Below are positions 1 to 8,629 of a stretch of DNA of 51,171 nucleotides, in pieces. This DNA comes from Acrasis kona (lineage: Eukaryota; Heterolobosea; Eutetramitea; Acrasida; Acrasidae): contig JAOPGA020000516.1 of the NCBI GenBank assembly GCA_026419775.2, positions 1 through 51,171 of the forward strand. The letters run 5' to 3'. The notes under the pieces were generated by a model. It was not told where the DNA came from, did not search any database, and was given only the letters and a program-made list of their open reading frames with translations. The first letter of the stretch is position 1. Every line of letters starts with the position of its first letter. The position numbers and the translations under genes are program-made.

Positions 1-43
1 TTCGATTCTAATCATATCTGTCAACCTGGTTTGAAATTGTTGA

Positions 44-224
44 ATGGTCGTACCATATCTTCAATAAAAATACAACAGTCGTACTGTATGTATTGTATAA
101 CAGAAAAAGTGGGCACGTCGCTCCGCCATAGGCGTCGACTCCTCTATGTAATGGTCGTACCATATATATACATATGTATCACAGTCGTACTGTGTACAAT
201 AATACATCTGAATCCTCGTAGGAT
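44..224. repeat. Left cluster of CGT-centred short palindromes
   Basis: Five short inverted repeats share a 3-nt CGT centre but have different, perfectly complementary arms: ATGGTCGTACCAT at 44-56 and 151-163, ACAGTCGTACTGT at 75-87 and 181-193 (the last extends by one pair to 180-194), and ATCCTCGTAGGAT at 212-224. Types alternate along the DNA. A matching cluster in the opposite orientation lies at 1125-1206. Function unknown. The arms covary while the centre stays fixed, which is directly visible. Confidence 0.75.
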
Positions 225-527
225 ACAGGTCACATCGAAATCTTCCTAGGATACGTTACACCTCAAACAATTACTCACAGTCACTCAAAAGAAAACCAAA
301 AAGTTAAGGTTTGACATTTCACATTAAAAAGTAATCGGTAAAACATATATAGCATTTCACATGGACTTTACTATAAAGTACATTTCAGTATACATCTCAC
401 ATTACAGAAAAAATGATTACAGGTTAGAAAGTCACATTTCACACTACAATACACTTGAGCTGTAACAGAAAAGTAGGCACGTCGAACGGCGTCACTCTTT
501 TATCTTTAACCGATGTACTATACTCCA

Positions 528-613
528 CCGAACATGCATTCAACTCATTCTACTATACACAAAACGTTAGCCGAACATGCGTTCAACTCATTCTACTATA
601 CACAAAACATTAC
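528..613. repeat. 43-bp tandem duplication
   Basis: Two adjacent copies with period 43 (528-570 and 571-613) begin CCGAACATGC and end around CAAAAC(G/A)TTA. A third shortened echo (ATACACAAAACATTAA) follows near 653-670. Confidence 0.8.
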
Positions 614-714
614 CTCGTATCCTTTCTGTCGATAAGAGAATAAAAGCAATTTTATACACAAAACATTAACTGACCAAAAATTCATGTACATTAATAAAAA
701 GCCTTAGTTCCCCT

Positions 715-925
715 TTCAAGAAGGAACGGCCATATTGGTCAATAACTTGTAAATCATTTACTTTAAAAAGAAACATTTATTCACAAGGAATGTTACCACA
801 CATCTCTACAAACTTCCTTAATTGAACCTCTTGAGCTGAATACATTATTCTGTATTTAATGTTCCTTAACATTCGATGGTCGATGTCGGCGTAGCGGACA
901 TCTACCTGAGCGCAGGGCTTGTCCC
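715..925. repeat. Dispersed repeat module, copy 1
   Basis: This stretch ends in a motif of the form CGATGGTCGATGTCGG .. GACATCTACCTGAGCGCAG. A diverged relative with the same order of elements (GGCCAT..TGGTCA near its start, then TGTTAC, TCTTAAC and the same ending) lies at 7925-8127, and a shorter one near 41717-41742. Probably an old non-autonomous mobile repeat. Confidence 0.5.
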
Positions 926-1080
926 TGCAATTAAAGTGGATTAGTTATTCACGCATGGCTTGTCCTTGCAATTAAAGTGGATTAGTTATTCTCGCACGGC
1001 TTGTCCCTGCAATTAAAGTGGATTAGTTATTCACGCATGGCTTGTCCTTGCAATAAAAGCAATTGTTCAGCTATTCACGC
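917..1080. repeat. 41-bp tandem repeat, about four copies
   Basis: GCTTGTCC(C/T)TGCAA begins at 917, 958, 999 and 1040, an exact period of 41. The first three units are nearly identical; the fourth decays after about 20 nt, and a fifth echo of GGCTTGTC appears near 1091. The conserved body includes AAAGTGGATTAGTTATTC. Confidence 0.85.
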
Positions 1081-1124
1081 ATTTAATGAGGCTTGTCTGT
1101 GATAATAAAGTGGTTTAATTTAGT

Positions 1125-1206
1125 ATACAGTACGACTGTATAACAGTTAGTTTATAGATATAATGGTACGACCATTTATAATATTATTATTAACAGTACG
1201 ACTGTT
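1125..1206. repeat. Right cluster of ACG-centred short palindromes (inverted copy)
   Basis: Three palindromes have the reverse-complement centre ACG: ATACAGTACGACTGTAT at 1125-1141, AATGGTACGACCATT at 1162-1176 and AACAGTACGACTGTT at 1192-1206. They mirror the 44-224 cluster in type and in alternating order, as terminal or subterminal repeats of a roughly 1.2-kb unit would. No transposase is visible between them. Confidence 0.7.
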
Positions 1207-1603
1207 CAATGTATATATGTATGTATACAAACCTTAAGCCGTCCCGTTTGGGCTGGCGCCTTCCTGTTGTCAGATAGACTTATGTTATGATACTGCTAGA
1301 CACACGAGTCTACAGTTGGTCAACCTGATTCCATTTGGACTATATCGAAGTTATGTTCGGAATGATTGTGTGGGTGGACACACTGCTGAATAGTCATCAT
1401 CATATTTTCTACAATAACACCTGATCAGAGATCTCAAGACATCTCTGGACAAATGATAATCGATTATGAAGGTAAATTTAAGGTTGTAGTACCATTTCCA
1501 ACCTTTACAAATCGGAATACATGTAGGGTAATAAAGTTCTTAAAAGTAATGGATTGTGGTTTTTAGTTATCAAAGGAGGAGCGACGGCGTGGCCGTGCGA
1601 CGA

Positions 1604-1765
1604 GCCCACTTGGTAGATATATTTTGGCCCACTTGGTAGATAGATCTTTGCATGGTAGATAGAATGTAGATGTTGTCGGCTCCCAACATTTCTAGACGGT
1701 TCGGCTCCCGCTAGCTTCATATAAGTTCGGCTCCTTATATGGTAAGCATACTGGTTTGGCTCCCA
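1604..1765. repeat. Degenerate short repeats (CACTTGGTAGATA and TCGGCTCC)
   Basis: GCCCACTTGGTAGATA occurs at 1604-1619 and 1627-1642 with a partial third copy near 1652. T(C/T)GGCTCC occurs at 1676, 1701, 1727 and 1756. The second motif resembles a tRNA B box (GGTTCGANNCC), but no tRNA fold is present. Confidence 0.5.
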
Positions 1766-2208
1766 GTAGCTGTAAAAGTAGACTTACTTGTGGTCACATG
1801 ATAGTGTACCGTTGGTAGTGTTCATCGTAGTCTACGTCGTGGATGGTCAACTTAATCCATTGCCTTACAAAATGGGGGTGTCATTAACCGAACTCAACTA
1901 ACTAGTTATAAAATTAACCAACCAAAACAACTGAACCGTACAAGTAATAGTAAAGATCTTGAAGTATTGCTCATAAAGATTTATTTGTAATTTCACACAC
2001 ATTGAGAAAAGAATAGCTCGTTGAATCCTGGCTAGGTCATCATCTGTCTGTTCAAGATGGCTGCTTTCGACTCTGCTGTTGTGATTTGGTTCCTTATTTT
2101 TTGTCGGTGGAAGTTAGCAAGTGGTGTGGCCTTGTTTGTTTTAATATCATCTTTGACTTCTGTTGTTAACAAACTAGTCAACTTCGGTTGTTATTAGTCT
2201 AATACTAG

Positions 2209-2979
2209 AGCTTAACCTCTAATGACGTTGATGATGAGACTGATATTGAGGACGATCTTTTTGAGGAGACGACAAGGAAATCAGTTACAACTAGTAAGTC
2301 GCCCGTCAGGTCAACGCGTTCCTCATCAAGGCCTCACACATCAACACAGAAGCGCACAACACAAAAGGCTTCTCCACCCTTATACACACAGCCTTACTCA
2401 CAGAGATCACCAGTCAAATCACCTTTTGGATCAGATTGGGACCCAACACACGATCATGACGCCTCCACAATCACAGCCCCACCATCATTAGAAAGTCCCA
2501 TAGCAATGGTTTTAAGGACAAGTGTTGCACGTCAGTTGGAATTATCACCGACACCACGTGGCAGCATGATAGGTCGCACTTCTGACGTTGTTGTAATTTC
2601 TCCAGAGAAGATCAAAAGTCAAGTTGAAGATGCTTCCTCTCTAATCAAAATCGCTAATAAAAGGTACACAGCCCCACACAAGTACACCTACCTGTTCCCT
2701 AGCCACCCTGACTTCAAATACCGGTTCGAGGAATAGATGTCAAAAAAAGGTGTATTTGATACATTCACAGTCTCATTCCAAATTAGCGATTTGAAGGACT
2801 CTATTCCAGAGGGGTATGGTTTGGGAGATAGTGTTTGTGACTCTATCACAATTGCAGTCCCTAATGACGCCAATAATGAAGAGAGCTCATTATATTATAT
2901 CAACAGAAGCCTGGAAGAGAGTTTGAGGGATTTGTTATTTCTAGAACACATGTTCCTGATGTGGAAGAGCCGTATATGA
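2209..2979 (+). pseudogene. Broken unidentified gene with in-frame TAG
   Basis: One frame stays open from just after a stop at 2206-2208 to TAG at 2734-2736, then continues immediately in the same frame from an ATG (2737) to a TGA at 2977-2979. The first part is rich in Ser, Thr, Pro and Asp/Glu and looks like a disordered region. The later part has ordinary globular composition (segments such as KYTYLFPSHPDFKYRF and VFDTFTVSFQISDL). The left edge may be a 3' splice site (TACTAGAG). I do not recognise the family. The internal stop makes a decayed gene likeliest; readthrough or reinitiation at the abutting ATG are alternatives. Confidence 0.4.
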
Positions 2980-3083
2980 ATAATTTCACTCAAATACTGT
3001 GATCAAATAAAAGCTTGATAATTAAGTTTAATTTTATTGTGAATTTAAGCAGTCTTAAGGCACTTGGGCGTATTTATAATATC

Positions 3084-3850
3084 AATTTCGGAATTCAAAA
3101 AAATAAAGATTAGATCTACGGTGGAGACGTCAAAAAACGGGAAAAAGTACACGGTGGGGCGGCTCAGCCTTGAGAAGAAGGAGAATAAAGAAAAACTCGA
3201 GGGCCAAATCGTCTACAACACCGAACTAGACGTAAAACTCACGTTTTGGAAAAAGAAAGTCACCTACAACAACATCAACAACAACAACAGCAACAGCAAA
3301 AACAACAACAACAACAAAGCCCACCCTATTCACGAGGACGAGGAATTTATCCTCCTCAAAAATAGAGTGGCCGCGTTAGAGATTAGCGTGGAGGAAGTCA
3401 AGACAACTACTGCCACGACGGACTCCAAAGTCGATAGGATAGTAGACAAGATGGACGTAATGAACGATTCCTTTAAAGAACAGATGGAGAGTATCAGAGT
3501 TCTGGCTGCCCAAATGGTGACTGCGGTCAACAAGATAAACGGGCCTACCGATTCGTCGGTTGAACAGGGAAAAGGGAATCCGACATCAAAGGACGGTAGT
3601 GAACCAACTAGACCAAAGAGGAAGACTGTAGCCAACACCGACGAAGACTACGATTACAGCAGAACAGACAGCAGTAGTGATATCGAGATTAGGAAGGCAA
3701 CAAGAAGTCCAAACTCAACGATGGGTCAGGAAGGAGGAAATCTACCCGAAAATCAACCGCCGTATAAATCGTCAAAGTTTCTGACGTCTCGGGCCCAGCA
3801 ATGGGTAATAAACATTTTATTTTATTTTATTTTATTTTAATTTCGGAATT
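3084..3850 (+). mobile_element. 5'-truncated copy of an ORF1-only retroelement, with TSD
   Basis: The insert (3096-3838) is flanked by a perfect 12-bp direct repeat AATTTCGGAATT (3084-3095 and 3839-3850). Its body is nearly identical to the 3' half of the element at 26421-27906, starting at the base equivalent to 27161, and it ends with AATAAACA and a run of TTTTA pentamers. A 5' truncation plus a simple-repeat 3' tail plus a TSD is the signature of target-primed reverse transcription. The close match to the other copy indicates a recent insertion. Confidence 0.9.
3096..3838 (+). pseudogene. Truncated ORF1-like coding sequence inside the retroelement
   Basis: This encodes the C-terminal half of the ORF1-like protein: a basic region, an Asn-rich run from an AAC microsatellite, a coiled coil starting near LLKNRVAALEISVEEV, and an acidic/basic tail. 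There is no start codon within the insert. Near 3685 a small deletion relative to the 26-kb copy (ATTAGG for ATGGAAG) shifts the frame, so the last about 50 residues read out of register. It is a dead copy. Confidence 0.8.
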
Positions 3851-3915
3851 GGAAGGGTGTGTAAATATTGTTACAAAATAAAAAATATATGTTAATGTTT
3901 ATTATGTACGTTACA

Positions 3916-4173
3916 CTAATTCTTCTTTGTGTTGGTGTGTAGAGAGGACATATCAGTAAATAGTGTTAGTGAAAGTCGGTTTCCAGAAGTTAGGCTTTTG
4001 TTGTAATGGTGCACGCTGGAGGCCGTAAATGTAATAATGTCGCATGGCTGCATGTCGATAACCGCATCAAGATCTTCAAGAACAAGTTCTCCTCCCGTGT
4101 ACTCCCNAAATCGAATAATGGCACCATGTCCAAAACGTGAGTCCCCTTGTCTAAATGTGATTCTGGTGATATA
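3916..4173 (-). pseudogene. C-terminal remnant of a 2-oxoglutarate/Fe(II) oxygenase (TET/JBP-like)
   Basis: The minus strand is open from 4173 to TAG at 3918-3916 (about 85 residues) with no start codon and one ambiguous base at 4107. The translation contains RQGDSRFGHGAIIRF, then YTGGELVL, a Cys-Asp position where PGD is usual, then VHHYN and SGNRLSLTLF. That is the order seen in the second half of double-stranded beta-helix 2OG-Fe(II) oxygenases: GG(x)L, PGD, the distal metal His, and the Arg that holds 2-oxoglutarate. The proximal HxD is not visible, so it is partial. The TET/JBP-like assignment, a group often linked to transposons in protists and fungi, is by motif pattern; a prolyl-hydroxylase-like relative is possible. 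Confidence 0.5.
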
Positions 4174-4390
4174 TTATAATTAACAGCACAGCATGTGGAT
4201 TAAACATTAACTCCATCCCACCTGGTAAGGTAGCGGAAATATATACCTCACACATTTCCGGCAGGTGTTGCTTAAGGCTTTTCAACTTCCTTGCCCTCCT
4301 CCATCCATATAATTGGGTGCATCTCCACAAAGTTGACTTATTTACCCAAGTGCCACCTTAACACAATCAGTTTGGGTTAACAGTCTTAAC

Positions 4391-5752
4391 ATGGCTGATC
4401 GTGCTGAACAATTCAAAGAACCAAGTCTAAAGCAGCGCAAGGTTGAATCCGAAGATAGACATCCAAAGAGGTTCAAAGATGGGGCAATAAATCTTCCATT
4501 AGAATTGATACAGCTAACTACCACATTCGTGAACTCATACAAAACAGTAAAATGTATGGAGCTTGTGTGTAAAGATTGGATGCATGCGCTTCGCGACGAC
4601 AGATATTGGTTCTTCTTAGAGAAACGAACATTTAACATAAGCTGTGACAAACTACAAGACACGATTTTCTACCAGCAGCGGTATATGAGCAGAATAGAAT
4701 GCATCATGAAGCAAGCAAGATACATCTCGAAATCGGGGACATGTATTCGAGAAGATAAGAACTTGTGCAAAAATCATATAGAAATGTATATCAAATTAAT
4801 TGAAGTGATGAGAGAAGATACTAGAATGTCCTTAATCAAACCTCTTTTTGGCACCATGGAACAAAGATTATTTTATGAATATTGTTATCAACAACAATAC
4901 TATATAATATGGTACAGCGACGACGGAGAGGAGGTCAGATTTGACACACAATTCGAATATCATGATAATATACTTTTGTTTTATAAGAATAACAGGCAAC
5001 ACGTATGTGTAGATGCAAACATTCGTTACTGTATTGAATTGGATGTACTTTTAGATTCAATTCAACCACATATCTACAACACCCAAACAAGAGAAGACAC
5101 ATTAAAAGCTATTTTACAAATACAACACAACTCATATGCAACACAAAATGAATACGAGTTTATAGATGATGGTTCAATATTATATGTGACTCAAAGAACA
5201 GATAACGAAGAAACAAAAACAAAAATTATTAATGGTAGAATTCAACCTACTCAAACATTCATTAGTGACTTACCTGCAGTGGGCAGGGAAGAGGGAATAT
5301 TCGTGCATGGAGTAAAACAAGGTAAATCTGTGCTTCACTATCTAAATGGCGACAAAGAAGAAAGGACATATGTTGATGGAGTAAAACAAGGCAAATCTGT
5401 ACACTATTTTAATGACGGCGACAGAGAAGTATCAACATATATTGATGGAGTACTGCAAGGTGCATCTATATACTATTTTCCTGAGGGTGAAAAAGAAGAA
5501 TCAACATATGTTGATGAAGTATTGCAAGGTGCAGCTATATACTATTATAGTGACGGCAACAGAGAAGAATCAACATATATCGATGGATTACAACAAGGGA
5601 AATCTACGGTGTTCCTTTCAAATGGAGACAAAGAAGAAAGGACATATATCGATGATATACTACAAGGTGAGTCTGTGTTCTATTATACCGATGGCACAAA
5701 AATGGAAAAGAGGTACGTTGATGGAGAACTACAAGAAGTCACAAAGACGTGA
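4391..5752 (+). CDS. F-box protein with MORN-like C-terminal repeats
   Basis: This is a 453-residue intronless ORF starting at the first ATG. Residues about 33-75 fit an F-box (LPLELIQL .. VCKDWMHAL), which normally binds SKP1 in an SCF ubiquitin ligase. Residues about 301-450 form seven units of about 23 residues with consensus Y(V/I)DGxxQGxSxxYxxDGxKEExT, like the MORN-related repeats of YwqK-type proteins and eukaryotic MORN proteins. The middle (about 80-300) is unrecognised. The likely role is a substrate adaptor with the repeat array as the recognition part; that is inference. The repeats are also visible at DNA level, so the array can expand or shrink by unequal exchange. A TGA stop is used, with AATAAA 16 nt downstream. 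Confidence 0.75.
   Translation: MADRAEQFKEPSLKQRKVESEDRHPKRFKDGAINLPLELIQLTTTFVNSYKTVKCMELVCKDWMHALRDDRYWFFLEKRTFNISCDKLQDTIFYQQRYMSRIECIMKQARYISKSGTCIREDKNLCKNHIEMYIKLIEVMREDTRMSLIKPLFGTMEQRLFYEYCYQQQYYIIWYSDDGEEVRFDTQFEYHDNILLFYKNNRQHVCVDANIRYCIELDVLLDSIQPHIYNTQTREDTLKAILQIQHNSYATQNEYEFIDDGSILYVTQRTDNEETKTKIINGRIQPTQTFISDLPAVGREEGIFVHGVKQGKSVLHYLNGDKEERTYVDGVKQGKSVHYFNDGDREVSTYIDGVLQGASIYYFPEGEKEESTYVDEVLQGAAIYYYSDGNREESTYIDGLQQGKSTVFLSNGDKEERTYIDDILQGESVFYYTDGTKMEKRYVDGELQEVTKT
5290..5745 (+). repeat. In-frame 69-bp coding repeats
   Basis: About six and a half units of 69 bp encode the MORN-like array of the F-box protein. Units share GATGGA(G/T)TA.(T/A)(A/G)CAAGG(T/C) followed about 30 nt later by GA(A/G)AGAA or AAAGAAGAA. 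They have diverged but are still alignable by eye. Confidence 0.7.
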
Positions 5753-6129
5753 TGTGTATAACTCGTTCAATAAACAATAAATTAGCATCCATAAAAATAG
5801 GTCAAGTTTGTATTGTATTGTTTACTTTCATTAATGTTCAAATGATTAACAGGCTCTCGGCTGCGAAAATTATCGGATTTTGTAAGAAATCAAAAAGATA
5901 TCGGTCCCATCCGATAACATCTGATAATAAAGAGGTGGAGAGAATATGGCGCATGAAGTATGTAAATACCTCACCAATTATGACTGCAAGAACAAGATAT
6001 TGGCTGTTACTTGTTGTAATGCAATTGTTTTCTTTTCAAGCTCAGACACAAGCAACAACAAGAACACGTAACAACACACGCCGTGACTACAAAATAAGAC
6101 CAAATCTTCGTTTATTCATTGAAAATCCA
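5753..6129. other. Intergenic, no supported gene
   Basis: An open frame on the plus strand (ATG at about 5749 to 6234) overlaps the hAT remnant on the other strand and shows no recognisable domain. The sequence AATAAACAATAAA at 5769-5781 probably serves as the polyadenylation region of the F-box gene. Confidence 0.4.
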
Positions 6130-6501
6130 TCATCTAAGAGATATCAAGGTTTTCATTGTTTCTGCATGAAGAGAAAACCTTCTGTGACCAAGGACATCTC
6201 TTCCACTACTGAAGCAACGCTCTACAAAAACTGAGGCACACGATATTGCCAAATAATCACGAGCGACGCGAGCCATGACTGGACATTCTGTCTGATGATC
6301 TCGACACCATTTGAGAATGCTGCACTCCTCTGGAAGATCAAGATAATTAGAGTCAAAATATCGATCAATATCACTTGTCTTAAATGATGATTTTTGTCTG
6401 TTTGCAAGCATTTTGCCAAGGAGTCCTTTTGGTTCTGTTATATTTGCAGCCTGATCAGATTCCTGTGGGTATATTTTCTTTAATTTGTTCTTCAAGTGTG
6501 A
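6130..6501 (-). pseudogene. hAT-family transposase fragment (C-terminal dimerisation domain)
   Basis: The minus-strand frame is open from after a TAG at 6504-6502 to a stop at 6130-6132 and has no ATG at its left edge. The translation contains DIDRYFDSNYLDL, LKWCRDHQTECPVMARVARDYLAI and VERCFSSGRDVLGHRRFSL, the typical C-terminal hAT dimerisation motif (W..h...yP.la.iArdyLai..ss...ER.FS.....l...R..L). The DDE-type catalytic region is missing upstream, so this is the dead end of an hAT element. No terminal inverted repeats were found. Confidence 0.85.
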
Positions 6502-6888
6502 CTATAGCAACAGGAAAGCAAGAGCCAACAGCACCACACTCGAAGTTGAATAAAGAGGTAACTTCTATCCGAACAATTCGAATGCTCAATTATTATATAG
6601 GAATAATACGGTCTCAAATTCAGCGGTCATCACTCATTCCGAATGATTATTGAAATTTCAGAAATAAAAATAATTATTTCCATGATGGCGATGTTGCGAA
6701 TGATGTTTTTATTGATTGTTAATATTGAGTCAGTCCGAGAGGGTTGAACAAATTCATAATGAATTAATAAATTCTGTTGTTTAACATACTTCGGTTTGTT
6801 CAATCAATTCTTTGAAGGTTGAACAGAATTTGTTTGTTCGAAAAGGTCAACCGAATTAACAAAACGACTGTAATTAAATAGAAGGATC
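6502..6888. other. Intergenic, no gene seen
   Basis: This stretch is AT-rich. TTGTTCGAA and GGTCAACCGAATT-type strings occur near 6790-6860, but there is no coding frame of note. Confidence 0.4.
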
Positions 6889-7494
6889 ATGAACAACATA
6901 CATCACTGTGAACTGTTACTTCAACAAAAGGATACAGAAATAATCAGACCATGGAGGCTCATCAATAACTTGAATACACAACTCCGTCGCCCAAACGACA
7001 ATACTATACAGATTCAAGAAAAGGACAGAATAATACAAAATTTAAAGGCCGAAATCCTTCTCTTGAAAGGTAATGTGCAAGCACAAAAAGAGCAGATCAA
7101 TCAATTTCAAAAGGGTAATTCAACAATCTTTGTTCATGTTTGACATTTAGTTTTACAAGAAATTAATTCTACCCAAAGAGAAAAGTACAACCATCCAACA
7201 CATAAAGGAAAGATTTGGGATGATGATCATATTAATACATTCGAACAAAACATTTTAAATTGCGTCGCCGCGCTAGATCGTGTGGTATCAGGCCTCGTTG
7301 CTCTAGCACCGCCTGATTTGAAGCTACAACTACAAGCCCTCCGTATCTCCATCGAGAATCAGGAGTTGCGTGAATTGCCGTGGTTCTCCAACGACCGTAA
7401 CCGTACTCCTGTCGACCTTGCCACCAGCGCAATGAAGAATCGTTCCCATCCCCGCTCCTCCGAGTTTGATCGCCTGGGAGAACAACGAGAATGA
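6889..7494 (+). CDS. Coiled-coil protein of unknown function, one intron
   Basis: The model has exon 1 at 6889-7114, a 36-nt GT-AG intron at 7115-7150, and exon 2 at 7151-7494, giving 189 residues. Exon 1 encodes a heptad-rich segment (IQEKDRIIQNLKAEILLLKG) predicted to form a coiled coil; without splicing the frame would stop at 7143. Exon 2 continues with KYNHPTHKGKIWDDDHI and a Leu-rich helix. A second open frame, shifted by one, starts inside the end of exon 2 and runs to 7735 with protein-like composition, so the true C-terminus may lie there. I do not recognise the family. Confidence 0.45.
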
Positions 7495-7735
7495 GATTTA
7501 TACTTTGTGCCATCCATGCGCACTACGAGAGTTCGGAAAAGAATGGGTTCGTTCGCACCCTGATTCAATTCACTTCTTTTCATTATCCAAATTCGGCGAA
7601 CAAAGGGGCTACAGGTACCGCAATCCCCTCATTGGACACGAGGAAGTCGACATGTTGAAACTATTAATTGCATCACTCAAAGATTGGAATCTGGACATGA
7701 ATTTTGACAAGTCCATTCTTGTGCCCCAAACCTAG
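7436..7735 (+). other. Downstream frame, probable continuation of the preceding gene
   Basis: The frame beginning near PIPAPPSLIAWENNENEIY and ending DKSILVPQT before TAG at 7733-7735 reads like real protein, including a CxxC pair (TLCHPC), but it is offset by one from the exon above. No GT-AG pair of suitable length joins them cleanly. Either a base is missing in the assembly near 7430 or the gene is decaying. Confidence 0.35.
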
Positions 7736-7924
7736 ATTGAGTTTTTTCAATACCGTCTCGATTTCGTTACTCGCAGTTGCGTTAATTGAAAAGGCCATCA
7801 ATGCCGTAGTTGATGGTTGGAGAGATCTGTATTAGATCATGCGCGTAGTTATTAAATACAGCGTCCTTGGACATGTTTGTATACAATAAAGTAACGCATT
7901 TCTCTTATTTTGAAAGAACAAGAT

Positions 7925-8127
7925 AAGGGGGCCATCTGGTCATTGAATTGTTAATTAATTTAAAATTAAATTCATCTTTATTATTACAGGATACTCATAA
8001 TTTAACCCTTCACCGCTGGTTATTGTCGTGCTCACATATATAATACATCCTATCTTGATATGTGATGTTACTGTAATGAATGTCTCTTAACAACCGATGG
8101 TCGACGCCGGACAGCTACCTGAGTGCA
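7925..8127. repeat. Dispersed repeat module, copy 2
   Basis: This is a diverged relative of 715-925, ending TCTTAACAACCGATGGTC then GACGCCGGACAGCTACC and TGAGTGCAG. It lies directly upstream of the rhamnose mutarotase gene, whose promoter may therefore derive partly from a mobile repeat. Confidence 0.45.
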
Positions 8128-8167
8128 GCTAAAGTTGACTAGCATGTTGTAAATATATTCGCACAAC

Positions 8168-8482
8168 ATGGACACCATTTCGTTCAGGATGAATTTATTA
8201 CCAGGGAATAGAGAAGAGTATAAGAGACGACACGATGAAATATGGCCTGAACTTGCTACCGCATTGAAGGAGGCTGGTATTCAAGATTATTACATTTTTT
8301 TAGATGAGGGCACAGACCATCTGTTCGCCTTCTTGAAGAGGAGCAAGGAACACAAAATGGATGATCTTCCAAACCTACCAATAATGAAAAAGTGGTGGGC
8401 CTATATGTCTGATATTATGGAAACTTTGCCAAACAACGAGCCATTCCAACAGCCTTTGAAACAGGTGTTTCATTTCCCTTGA
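8168..8482 (+). CDS. rhaM: L-rhamnose mutarotase
   Basis: The 104-residue product, the same length as bacterial RhaM, carries the family hallmarks: FRMNLLPGNREEYKRRHDEIWPEL at the N-terminus with the catalytic His in RRHDEIWPEL, YYIFLDEGTDHLFAF in the middle, WWAYMSDIM, and the C-terminal VFHFP. RhaM interconverts the alpha and beta anomers of L-rhamnose (EC 5.1.3.32), a cytosolic sugar-handling step. It is a single exon with an ATG start; AATAAA follows about 24 nt after the TGA. No other rhamnose genes are nearby. Acquisition from bacteria is plausible for this mainly bacterial family but needs a phylogeny. A ferredoxin-like monooxygenase relative is unlikely given the motif match. Confidence 0.92.
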   Translation: MDTISFRMNLLPGNREEYKRRHDEIWPELATALKEAGIQDYYIFLDEGTDHLFAFLKRSKEHKMDDLPNLPIMKKWWAYMSDIMETLPNNEPFQQPLKQVFHFP

Positions 8483-8629
8483 GCTACCATAAACTTAGAT
8501 TGGTGCAATAAAGATTTTTGTGACATTTTTCAATGGACTGTTTCTTGGTTCCGGTCGAACTCCGATGTAAGACTTGAAAAAGATTTCTAATCTTTGATTG
8601 GGTAATTAAAAATCACAATCAAAATCATC

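Larger units (their letters stand above)
1..2208. other. Repeat-rich region without a recognisable gene
   Basis: No convincing coding sequence is visible; open frames are short and lack protein-like composition. The region holds the two palindrome clusters, a recurring CATTTCACA-like motif around 300-450, a 43-bp and a 41-bp tandem repeat, a shared AACAGAAAA..GGCACGTCG segment near 100-120 and 463-485, and a degenerate block with repeated TCGGCTCC motifs at 1604-1765. It looks like accumulated non-autonomous repeats. Confidence 0.6.

Noticed and set aside
1421-1460. Possible hammerhead ribozyme at CTGATCAGAGAT .. ATCTCTG
   Set aside because: A 7-bp hairpin exists, but the conserved CTGATGA and GAAA core is missing.
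1660-1770. tRNA-like B-box motifs (GTTCGGCTCC)
   Set aside because: No acceptor or anticodon stem could be folded around them; they are just a local repeat.
5412-5780. 122-residue frame inside the F-box gene
   Set aside because: It is the +1 shadow of the 69-bp coding repeats.
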